From positions 992,001 to 1,056,000 of the forward strand of contig CP053162.1 in the NCBI GenBank assembly GCA_014607495.2: a stretch of 64,000 bases of DNA. The letters run 5' to 3'. A program made the translations under genes and the position numbers. The notes under the pieces were generated by a model. The model made no database searches. It saw nothing but the letters and a program-made list of their open reading frames with translations, and had not been told where the DNA came from. Shown here piece by piece: positions 35,301-47,300 of this stretch (position 1 is its first letter; each line of letters opens with the position of its first letter). Origin of the DNA: Carposina sasakii (lineage: Eukaryota > Arthropoda > Insecta > Lepidoptera > Carposinidae).

Positions 35301-38300
35301 ACGATTTATTTGTATTTATAGTATTTTAACGACTACTATACCTACAATACATATAACACGTTTTGTTTCTAGTAAATAAAGAATGGTACAACGATTTCAT
35401 ATAGCTAGCTCCATCATAGAAAATACATATACATTATAATATCATGTATATTATACAGCTATTACCATAAACTTTCACGGTTTATAAGTAGGATTAAGAT
35501 GACCGTAATAGTTTTAACGTCTTGCTTTTTCTCCACACAAACAGAAACACGCCCGAAAACCATTATCCCAAAGCATAGTATTTCTACTAGTGGACGTCCG
35601 CGTGGACTACAGAAAAAACAAAATGTCGAAATTATCCGGGATAAAAACATTTTCCCGCCTATAATGCATCTTAGTGTTTGTACTAACATAGTCATGTAAG
35701 TCATTTGTGTATTACTAACATTATATGGATCATCGTTGTCTGAAGTAAATGTATTTTATTTATTTATTTTATATGTTAAGTGGGACCTGTCACAATATAT
35801 TCCTGAAAACTGCAACGAAATCGGTTCAGCCGTTTCTGAGATTAGCGTGCACAAACGCACAGACAAACAGGCAAAAATTCCAAAAATCAACGTTTTGGGT
35901 CCTATTGCGTTGATAAAGGTCTCCTATAATATTTTTTCCCATATATCTTCCATGTACAGACAGCGATCCGTTACATTTTTATCTACACTATCTACACTAA
36001 TATTATAAAGAGGAAAACTTTGTTTGTTTGGTTGTAATGAATAGGCTCAAAAACTACTGGACCGATTTCAAAAATTCTTTCACCGTTAGAATCCTTATTG
36101 GACCTGGATGAACATAGGCTATAAGAATTTCCCGATATTCCCACGGGAAGGCGACCAACGGGAATTCTATATTTTTTACGAAAACCGCTATACATATGAA
36201 GCTGAAATCGGGCATATATGTTCATTGGGGACAGCGAGGGAGGACTAAAAACGGATTTCCCGAAATTCCCACGGGAAGGGGACAAACGGGAATTCATAGT
36301 TTTTACGAAAACCGCTATACATATGAAGCTGAAATCGGGCATATATGTTCATTGGGGACAGCGAGGGAGGACTAAAAACGGATTTCCCGAAATTCCCACG
36401 GGAAGGGGACAAACGGGAATTCATAGTTTTTACGAAAACCGCTATACATATGAAGCTGGAATCGGGCATATATGTTCATTGGGGACAGCGAGGGAGGACT
36501 AAAAACGGATTTCCCGAAATTCCCACGGGAAGGGGACAAACGGGAATTCATAGTTTTTACGAAAACCGCTATACATATGAAGCTGAAATTGGGCATATAT
36601 GTTCATTAGGGACTGCGAGGAAACACTAGAACGGATTTCCCGAAATTCCCACGGGAAGGAGACCAACGGGAATTATTTATTTTTTACGAAAACGGTTAAA
36701 CATGTGAATCTGAAGTTGAGCATCTATGTTTATTTGGGACCCCGAGGAAGCACTGGGAACGGATTTCCCGAAATTCCCACGGGAAGGGGACAAACGTGAA
36801 TTAATTTTTTACGACAACCGCGATAACATATAGGCTACTTTTTACACTTAACATATAGGCTACTTTTTATTTTTTCTGTAGTCCACGCGGACGGAGTCGC
36901 GGGCGTCCACTAGTTATATATATAGATACATGGACAGTGACTAATGTGGTTGTGGGGTAAGCACGAAACTTTTCGACAGCCCGTAAAGCTATCGTTACAT
37001 TTTGAAACATAGATAATTCCTTGCTGGTCAATAATCTTCCAGAGCTTAAAACGTTTGTGCTTACCCTCATCCAAAAATATTCCCATCTAGTAAGTTCTTT
37101 GATATTTCTATCATGTTTAATAATAATAATAATAAAATAACTTACAAGATATCAACGGCCTCTCTTCAAATACAGACAACATACCTATGAATGACCTAAC
37201 ATTTATGGAAAATGGGACACCAGATAAACCAGATATAGATGAAATATTTCTAGATGTTTTTGAAAAAATCAGACATACAGATCCTACTGACCGACCATTT
37301 ATTCCAAAACAAAAGTCCTCTAAAAAATTCTCTGAAATAATGCACTACATTAACACAAAAATTCTCCCAGTACACACAAATACGAATAGTGATTTCAATA
37401 CTTTACAGACTATTATTTACTGTGCCGCTTGCACCGCTGCAAAGGTGAATGGAGCGAAAATTGTTTTCGATGAGGGACATGTGAGGGAAGGAAATGCTAG
37501 CAACCATAAAAAATGGCGAATACCGAAGTGGCAGAAGAGACTTGAAAAGAAAGTCGAAGCGTTGCGAACAAAAATTGGTAGACTATCACAATATATGAAC
37601 GGGATCAGGACAGACACAATAAAAAAACACATAAACAATATAATAAGAGAATACAAAATACACACAATACATGAAGAACCTAATACACAACTTACACACT
37701 ACCTTGACACTCTTAAACAAAAACTCTCAGTAACTAGTAGTAGACTCAGAAGATACAAAGCATGCACACTCCGCAAAACTCAGAACAATCAATTCTCCAA
37801 TAATCAAAAACAGTTTTATAGAAATCTTAATCAATATTCAACAAATCAAACCCAAACTAGTACAGATACAAATTCAACACTCTCACCCGAACAGCAACGA
37901 CTGCATAGCTTTTGGTCTCAAATATGGCAGTCTTCCCAAGCTCACAACGACCAGGCACCCTGGATAGAACAAGAAATCACTAATAATCTTAATACAGCGG
38001 AGATGGAATTTAAAGGAGTGCCGATTGATACTTTTCGAACAGTTATAAAAAATCTTCACAACTGGAAAGCTCCAGGATCAGATAATATTCACAATTTTTG
38101 GTACAAGAGATTTACATATATTCATCCATATTTATTTAATCACATAAACAATTTCATAGAGCACCCCGAAACTTTACCAAAATATATCACTACAGGAATC
38201 ACGCATATGCTTTCAAAAAATAACAACGACCCGACCAATCCGGCAAATTACAGACCAATTACTTGTTTGCAAACCATTTACAAAATTATAACATCCTGTA

Positions 38301-41300
38301 TCAGTCACCTTATTTACAACCACATAGATAAAAATAACATTTTAGCAGAAGAGCAAAAAGGATGCCGAAAATTAAGTCAAGGATGTAAAGAACAGCTTAC
38401 CATAGACTCTGTGGTGATGAGGCAAGTACAAAGCAAAAAGAAAGACTTATACACCATGTACATTGATTATAAAAAAGCATTCGATTCGGTTCCACACTCC
38501 TGGTTAGTAAAAACATTAGAAATATATAAGATACATCCAACGATAGTTTATTTTCTGAAGAATGCAATGACAAATTGGACGACACGACTACTTTTAAAAA
38601 CTCCGGAAACGGCAATAGAAACAGAGCTCATAAGGATCAGACGTGGAATATTTCAGGGCGATGCTCTTAGCCCTTTATGGTTTTGTCTTGCTTTGAACCC
38701 ATTATCAAATAAGTTAAACAAATTAAAAATAGGATATCAAATGCAATATAGTGAAGAGGACGTACAAACAAACATAAAACGTTTCCGACTTAATCATCTG
38801 TTATACATGGACGATATCAAACTCTATGCAGCTACTGAGGCAGAACTTAGCCAACTGGCGGAAACTACAGAAAAATTCTCACAGGACATCTGCATGGAGT
38901 TTGGTATTGACAAATGCAAAATTAACTCAATTAAGAAGGGTAACCTTTTCAAACATAATTATGAGCTGCAATCCGGACACACCATTGATCCTCTAAACGA
39001 AAATGAAAGTTACAAATACCTTGGATATCACCAGTCGAAGCAAATCCACCACAAAGAAATCAAAACCAATCTCACACAACAATTTAGACATAGACTGAAC
39101 GCAGTTATGAAAACGCACCTAAGCTCTAGAAATATTGTAAAGGCAGTTAATTCATATGCAGTCCCTGTGCTGACCTATTCATTTGGTATTATATATTGGA
39201 CAAAGCATGAGCTTCAAAATCTACAACGCCTTATTCATACCACTATGACCAGAAACAGGAAGCACCACCCTAGATCTTGTGTGCAAAGGATGACGCTCCC
39301 AAGAAAGGTCGGAGGTCGGGGACTCATTGATTTGACCAACCTCCATAATAAGCAAATTACGAGTTTGAGAACATATTTCCATAATAAAACTAGCACGTCT
39401 ACATTACACAATAGCATATCTCAAAATGATTGCAAATACACCCCCCTAAATTTACAAGATAGATTAATTCAAAAAAATCAAGGACAAACCGACAGACAGA
39501 CAAAGATAGATGAATGGGCCCGGAAAACCTTACATGGAAGACACCTTCACGATCTGAGCCAAAACCACGTCGACAGGGAAGCGTCGAACGAATGGCTCAG
39601 CCGTGGGGAACTGTTTCCAGAAACCGAAGGGTTCATGCTTGCCATACAGGATCAAGTAATAGAGACAAGAAATTACCAAAAATACATTATAAAAACCCGC
39701 AACATAGTTGATACCTGCCGCAGATGTAATAGTGCATCAGAAACTATACAACACATCACAGGAGCCTGTAAATCTATAGTTCAAACTGAGTACAAGCACA
39801 GACATGACCAGATTGCCAACATCATCCACCAAAAACTTGCACGAAAATACAACCTTACCCAACAACCAGCAACACCATACTATAAATACACGCCAGAAAC
39901 TATACTTGAAAACACTTCCTACAAACTATACTTTGATAGAGCCATTCTTACCGACAAAACCATACACTACAATAGACCAGATATAACTTTTATAGACAAA
40001 GAAAACAAATCTGCACAACTTATAGACATCGCAGTACCAAATACACACAATTTACAAGTAACCATCTCCGAAAAATTAAACAAATATGTGGAACTCAAAG
40101 ATGAAATATCCAGGATGTGGAAGCTACAAAAAGTTGCAGTAGTACCCATAGTTATTTCCACTACTGGAGTTGTCCCAAAACAATTGCGATCATCGTTAAA
40201 AACTTTAGATCTCCCAGTAGCTACCTATATAACTTTACAGAAAGCCGTCATATTAAATACCTGTCGTATTACACGAAAATTTTTACAGTTACAAAATACC
40301 GAATCATCAGAAGTAAATACTGTACACTTGGCTTAGGCCCGTGTACAGTGTAAAACCGGCGGTAAAAGCCGAGTAGATTAATTTCTAAAAACAACCATAA
40401 TAATAATAATAAATTCATTTATTTCAGGTATACACCCATATTATAAATTTAGACATACAATCAGAACAATTAAAAACCAATTAACAATTAAATATTTAAA
40501 TAAATTAAAACAATGTATAAATAAGATTATGTAGCTGGACGTACTAAAGACCGCAAATGGAGAATTTGCAGCTCTCATATACAGCCCTCAGCAGTCCATT
40601 GTCTGTCTCTCTGACCCGCGCCATAAAGGAGGCATGCCTCTTTCGAATAACGGCATAAAAATCGTCTACCCTGTTCTCTGCAAACATGCCGGACGCACTA
40701 CACCGCCACGGCAAGCCGAGCATACATCGGAAGGCGTTATTGTATTGCACGCGCATCGCGTGGTAAGCACGCTGCGTATAGTTATTCCAGAGTTGGCTGG
40801 TGTAGAATGCCTGGCAATAAGCTTTAAACAGGGTAATTTTGACTTGTTTGGAACAGCGCGCAAATCGTCGTGCGAGCATGTTACTTTTGGCAGCAGTGGA
40901 ACGTCTTTGCCTTTCTAAATCGTCATCATCCCTTAATCTATCATTAATAACATGTCCTAAATACTTAAAGCTAGAAACAATGTTTAGTTGTGAGCCACAC
41001 AACCTTACTTGTGGAATAAATGGGGGGTCTTTTCCTTGCTTGAAGATAACAACTTCTGTCTTTTTTACATTGTATGTCAGGCCATATACTTAATGCATGT
41101 TCTAAACGAGTTTTTCTAACCTAACAATTCCTTCTTTAGCCGCCGCCCATCCCCGGCATGCGGCCGCCCCTGGGCGCCCCTGGAGGGCCGGTCCAGGCGC
41201 CCAAGTCTTCCATGGGCTTCGTGATGCCCATCTACACCATCTGCATCATTGTGTTCTTCGTGTATACGCTTAGTAAGGTGAGGAACTTTACATGATGGAT

Positions 41301-44300
41301 TCTACCATGACTCATGGCCTAGCTATTGACTGGGTTTTGACACAAAACTACATCACTATCCGGTTGTCACTTTAGAATGGCAATGAGATTGCATTTGCCA
41401 TGTGGTGTCGGCAGAGTAGAGTAGCACCACACCGTAGGTATCGTGCGAGGTGATTAAGGGTTTCCGCGAGGTGGGCAGCTTCACCTCCCGTGTTGACAAC
41501 ATAGTCCTAGAATCACACTGCGGTCACCAACCCACCTGGTTAAAGACCCCTCTATGGGGTATTACCCTTTCCTTTACCCTACAAAATTTCTACAAGGAGC
41601 CTTGGGTGTCAACTCTCTGGAAGTAAGGCGTAACCACAACCTCATGTTGATAGGCTGTCATGCTTTGCGTGGCGACTCCGATTGTCCGTTACTTGTCGAG
41701 CAACTGGTAAGACTGTTTGTCCCCGATATCCCTAAGATTTGCCTTAGACCTCGCCGGCACGCGCTGCTGGCCGTCCCGCCAGCGCGTACGGTAGCTCACA
41801 AAAACTCGCCACTTCTCCGCGCACTAACAATGCTAAATGCACTCTTGGCATCAGCACCAGAGTGTGATCTGTTTATGAGTGCATGGCCGTCTGTGAGTCG
41901 TGAGTGTCTGAGATACTGTGAGATGGTGAATGAGTGAGCATGAATGCCTATTCTTTATCTGATATTTTAATGCACATTATACCTATAATTGTTAAAGTTA
42001 TCATGATATCTACATTTCAAGGCGCATTGGCGCAAGCTGTAATGCTTTGTAATATGGTTATAAATAAATAAATAAATAAATAAATGGCTGTAGCCGTGTG
42101 GCGTGCCCTGACAGGGGCCTACGTCCAGCAGTGGACTGCAATAAGCTGAGGTCTAGTGCGTCTCCCATGTCTATATTTTTCCACGAAGAGTTCAAATGCC
42201 CATGCTAGATGATTGTTGAACATGGGTTAATCTTCCAGATCCTGTTCAAACGCACCGGTACCGTGCCGTACGAGCAACTGTCTTCAGACCCTCAGTTCCG
42301 GAGACGGGTCTTCAGGGACGACTCCAGGACCTCGCCTGATAAGCTGGGTAAGTACCAATTATTAGTCTAGATCAGGGGTTCACAAACTTTTTTCTTATAG
42401 ACCCCTTTCAAAAGTTAACTGATTCTGGTGGACCCCTACAGGCCTACACCACATACAAATTCATTGTGAACCCCCATTCTTTCACGTCAACGTAGACCCC
42501 CATCAAGACTCATGTGGACCCTTGGAGGTCCACCTGGACCACTTTGGGAACCAGTGGTCGAGTATCTAGGGATGCCTAGATTCTAAAGATAAAGTCTAGA
42601 TTGAACTAGATTCTAAAGATGATGATTATGTCATCCAAACCGTATTTCGTTCATGGCGACCAATCTTAACGGAGTCAATTGCGCAAGAGATATTGTAGTG
42701 CACAAGTGTATGCGTAAACACAGGTGCACTCTCTATCCCCTCACTCTTAGAAAGATAAAGCCAAGATTCTAAAGTAGCTTGCTACCATAGTAAAAAGAGC
42801 AGCGTTGTCTGCCGCAATTCTTGAGGCCTATAGTGAAGTATGTAGATAAAAGACTCCCCATAAAGCGCATAGACTGATTCTGGTATTACCAGTTGTAGTT
42901 TTTCTTTGAGGCCATCTTCATTTGAGGAGAAACTTTGTGCTCTAGGCATAAGTAGTAAGGAGGATCATGATTGAGCATATTAAGATATGGGTCTTATGTG
43001 CGCAAGAGTTAGTTGATTTATGTTTATTAAATTTCCTTTAAATAGGCGTCATTGTTGATAAAATTTGCGCCTATAACGGAAAAGATATATAAGGAACTAA
43101 GTATTTGTTTTGATTCGGGCATGTATAGGATGAAGGCCATATTTTACATGACGCGCTGGTCATGTATGTGGATGGTTATAGAGGAAGAGTTAGGTCTTAG
43201 TTAGAAGTGTTGGATGAATTGTGCGAAATGAGAATAGGGAAGAAGATTTTTCGATGCTACTCGTATATGCCGGAATGCTGACTTGCATGTCTACCGCGTC
43301 TTTTATTATTACATTACAAGCTTTTATTTAACTTGCAATGTATATTTGTTCGGGTGAAATCTTACAACTCAATTTTAAGACACTTGCCCTCAACCGATTG
43401 GGCTGAAATTTGGTGAGCACGTTCAGTTCGGATGACAATGCATGATTAACAGTGTGACGTCATTCTAAATCCAACATGGCGGCATACCCACAATGGCGGA
43501 CCAATTATTTTTAATGCATTCCTACAATATGGGTATCAAATTAAAGGGCTAGCTGAGAGTAACTCGAAAAAAATGTGACGTCACTCTTAATCCAATATGG
43601 CGGACTTCTAAAACTTGAAAATCTATTTTAAAACAGATATTTTTAAGCAATTGAGTAGGGTGAAGTCATTAGAAGGGCTCCTCATTGAAGAGCTGGACTG
43701 TTCAAAATTAACTGGCAAACGACCTTGCAATAATGATGCGTTGAATGAGATGAACAGACTTAAGAACTTACCAGGTGAAAACTAAAAAGTATAAAATAAA
43801 ATTTAGGTAAAAAAACCTTTTTAAAAACAAGCTTTTATTTAAATGCGCTAAAAAGAAAAAATAAACTTTTACACTAAAACTTTTACTGTTAATTTATAAC
43901 GTCATTTCAAATTTAACACATTTGACACAATTTATATGTTATAAAAGCTTGTCGCGACATTTAAGTACTCGTATTTACTTTCTTAGTTTTAAATTTTTAA
44001 TAAGTCAAGGTGAGGCCGTGCCGAGGACTGAGTGGCATGATGTCGTGAACATACCACCTCGGGGCACCGGGGCGAACCCTGTTGTATATTACTCTCTTAC
44101 TCTTCTACACGAAGCTCTGGAAGGGTCGACGGATATTTCTTCGATATGCGTGGGAACAATATGGGAAAATCTGAAACATCAACACAAAGATGCTGCCTAA
44201 TAAACATTTAAAAGTAAGAACGTAAATACGAGTACTTAAATGTCGCGACAAGCTTTTATAACATATAAATTGTGTCAAATGTGTTAAATTTGAAATGACG

Positions 44301-47300
44301 TTATAAATTAACAGTAAAAGTTTTAGTGTAAAAGTTTATTTTTTCTTTTTAGCGCAATTAAATAAAAGCTTGTTTTTAAAAAGGTTTTTTTTTAGTTTTA
44401 GACTCGATTACTTGAAAATATATTTGCATTTCAAACTTCTTTTTCATGCAAACATAGGAAACAAAGAAAAAGACATAAGTAAGTACATAGTATAGTGGTC
44501 ATATAATTATTATTATATTGTTTATCTAGGTTTTATTTTGGGTTAAATTAACTTCTGAAATACATTTTGTAGACAGGAAAGGCATCCTGTTTACTGAATA
44601 GGTAGGTCATTAAATCGAGTAATTAATAAGTTATATTGAAATTTCTCTTATCAACAAACAAAATATGTTGAAATAATTTTAATATTGATAATCACGCATA
44701 TACTTGATGTGAGTGTTTTAAAAATAATATCGCTCTTTCCTTACATAAATTAGATGAGGAAAAGACCGTAATTCAATGCATCTATATTTTATAATTATTA
44801 TCGGCCAGGAAATATTGATATTATTTTTCGAGACTGGCAACCGAACGATGATAAAAATAAGAAGATAGCTTCTGAACATATTGGAGCGAAATGCAATAAA
44901 ATTAACTTGCACATCATGCTAGATTAATTAATATAAGTTTTCTAAAATTGCGCCTTTTATTCCGTATTTGATATATGGCTTTACGGTCTGCCGACCTGCG
45001 TCCGAATGTTTTTTCACAACCCAGCATAGTAAAATAAACATATAAGCTATATACACACTTCACAAGACATTGACCTAGTCCCGCAGTAAGATCCCTAAGG
45101 TCTAAAACAAACCTAGGGGACCTGAATGTGGAAACATTGCGCGCTCGTTTGGCCTATCGCCTTGCGTCTAAAAATTTTCCACAACCGAATTTAGTTAAAT
45201 GATCTTTATACTTCACACGTTTAAATAGTCCCGAAGTAAGATCCCCAAGGTCTAAAACAAACCTGTAACTTAGGAGACCTGGAGCTGGAAGCATTGCGCG
45301 CTCGCTTGGCTGAGACGGAGCGTGCCATGCAGCGCATCGTTGGTCAACTGGCGCGGCGTGACGCGGTATTCGAGTTTACTTGTTGGACTGGCAACTCCTG
45401 AATACAACTCTCGCCCCCGGAATTTTTCCCCGACCTGTCCCGAAGTTTTACGGCATTTCCCGAAGTGTTATCCGATCCTTTTCCACGGTTATTGTGAAAT
45501 TTGGATTTTTGTTTAGTGCTTTGTTTAAACCCTAATGTGATTGTTTTCTTGTCTTTAGTTTTAAATCGAATTGCTTAGGAAAATAAAGTAATGTTGGATT
45601 ATCACATATTTTTTAGTTTGAAAATTTTAAATCTACTTACTTTTCCTTCCCTGTTTCACAATTTTACCCTGGATACAAGATAATGATACCTGCTATGAAA
45701 ACGTAAAAAGACAGTCGGTAAACAAAGTTAAAAATAATCGTCGCTGTCAAAATATTACGACGTGATTGATTAGATACCTGCATTTACGAGTACGTTTCGT
45801 CAAAGAAAATAATACTCAATACAATAGTAATATATTGATAGATATTTGTTTATAAGTGGTTGCGATTCGTGATTGTACATAATAATACAATACATACACG
45901 GCTGTGTGCTCAAAATGGGATAGCTATATTAATTAGTAATGCAGGATCACAAAGATAACTGATTAGTTTCAAAAACCCCTTTTATTAACTGGCAACACAA
46001 GTCCATAACTTTTTCCCCGTATTCCCGTCTCCTACTGCCAGTCCAATAAAAAAAGCTAAAAAGTTCCGATTTGCGTGTTTTTAGTTTACTAGAAGCTTGC
46101 GGCATGGTGTCGGTGGTTTTTTTTTTTTTAAATAATTTGCACGCAAGACCAAAACGGAATGTATTTTAAATTTCTGTACGGTATTGCCCTAATGTAGACG
46201 GTTGATTGTGTTGCCCTATAATATATATTTTTTAGTTTACATTATTTTAATTTATTGTTTATTTGATTTACTAATCAGTTAATTATAGGTTACCTATAAA
46301 ATTATTAAAAAATATTTACTACTTTTGTGCCATATAACTTATTGAAGAATTAACGTAAAATAGAACCTAAGGAGCCTTCCTGGTGGGAAAGAAAGGGGCC
46401 TTCCCAAGAGTGGGCTGAAAATGATGATGAGCTGTGCCGGATTTAGAAATCTGGATGCCCCTGAAATGAGAATTTGAAATTTTTTATGGTGTGGTTGTAG
46501 CCAAGGTTGCCTCCCCTAAATCCGGCCCTGATCATGAGGGTTGGTCTAGTTTAGTTCAAAACTTAGATTAACTAGATCTGGATGATATACCAGATACTAG
46601 AGTACTTGGCACTTTTCCAATGGACATGCGAGAATCCGATGCATCATTCTATTTTGGTCTCTGCGTCCTTCATTACGTTTTGTTTTTCACTATTTTTAGT
46701 TTTATCGAAATGAAAATTTATGAATGAGGTTTTTTAATCGTCGTTGATAAAAGTAATAAGTATTGATCAATTCTAACAATACGCCCCCACAGATAGGTCC
46801 ACTATCAAAATTTAGATACTATTTATTTACGTAAAATACGAGAACGAAAATCTATGAAATTACAGATATAGTTATACAGATACTACAACCCAAGTACGAC
46901 TATAAACTAAATAATAATTGTGGTATACATAAAGAAAGAGGTATACATTAGGCCGAAACAATTGGCCATAGCAATGTTATGCGAGTAGGTAATCTAACCG
47001 GTACGAAAAGTAAATAAATTCTTTTGCGAAAACTAATACCACGAAATCCAGACAGTTTTTATACTACACGCAACGATGTCTCTTGGTGACCAGTCGTGTA
47101 CGAACTAACTTAAATGATTAAATACTGTACTTGTACTGTTACCATTGGCCGTACAAATGTAGTAACTCTGCCGATGGTTGTAACAGTTGTCACGGCCATA
47201 TCGGGCCTGGTAGCGGAGGTGCACCAGCAGATGGAGGCGAGCTACGCACAGAACCAGCAGCGACAGGTCACTGCATGCCGTGATCATCACCATCATTATC

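Noticed and set aside
36218..36629. Overlapping 94-codon frames on the plus strand and similar ones on the minus strand
   Set aside because: They are products of the 127-bp tandem array: the same peptide appears in shifted frames.
40117..40353. 78-codon frame near the end of the R4/Dong-like ORF
   Set aside because: Out-of-frame shadow of the LINE protein.
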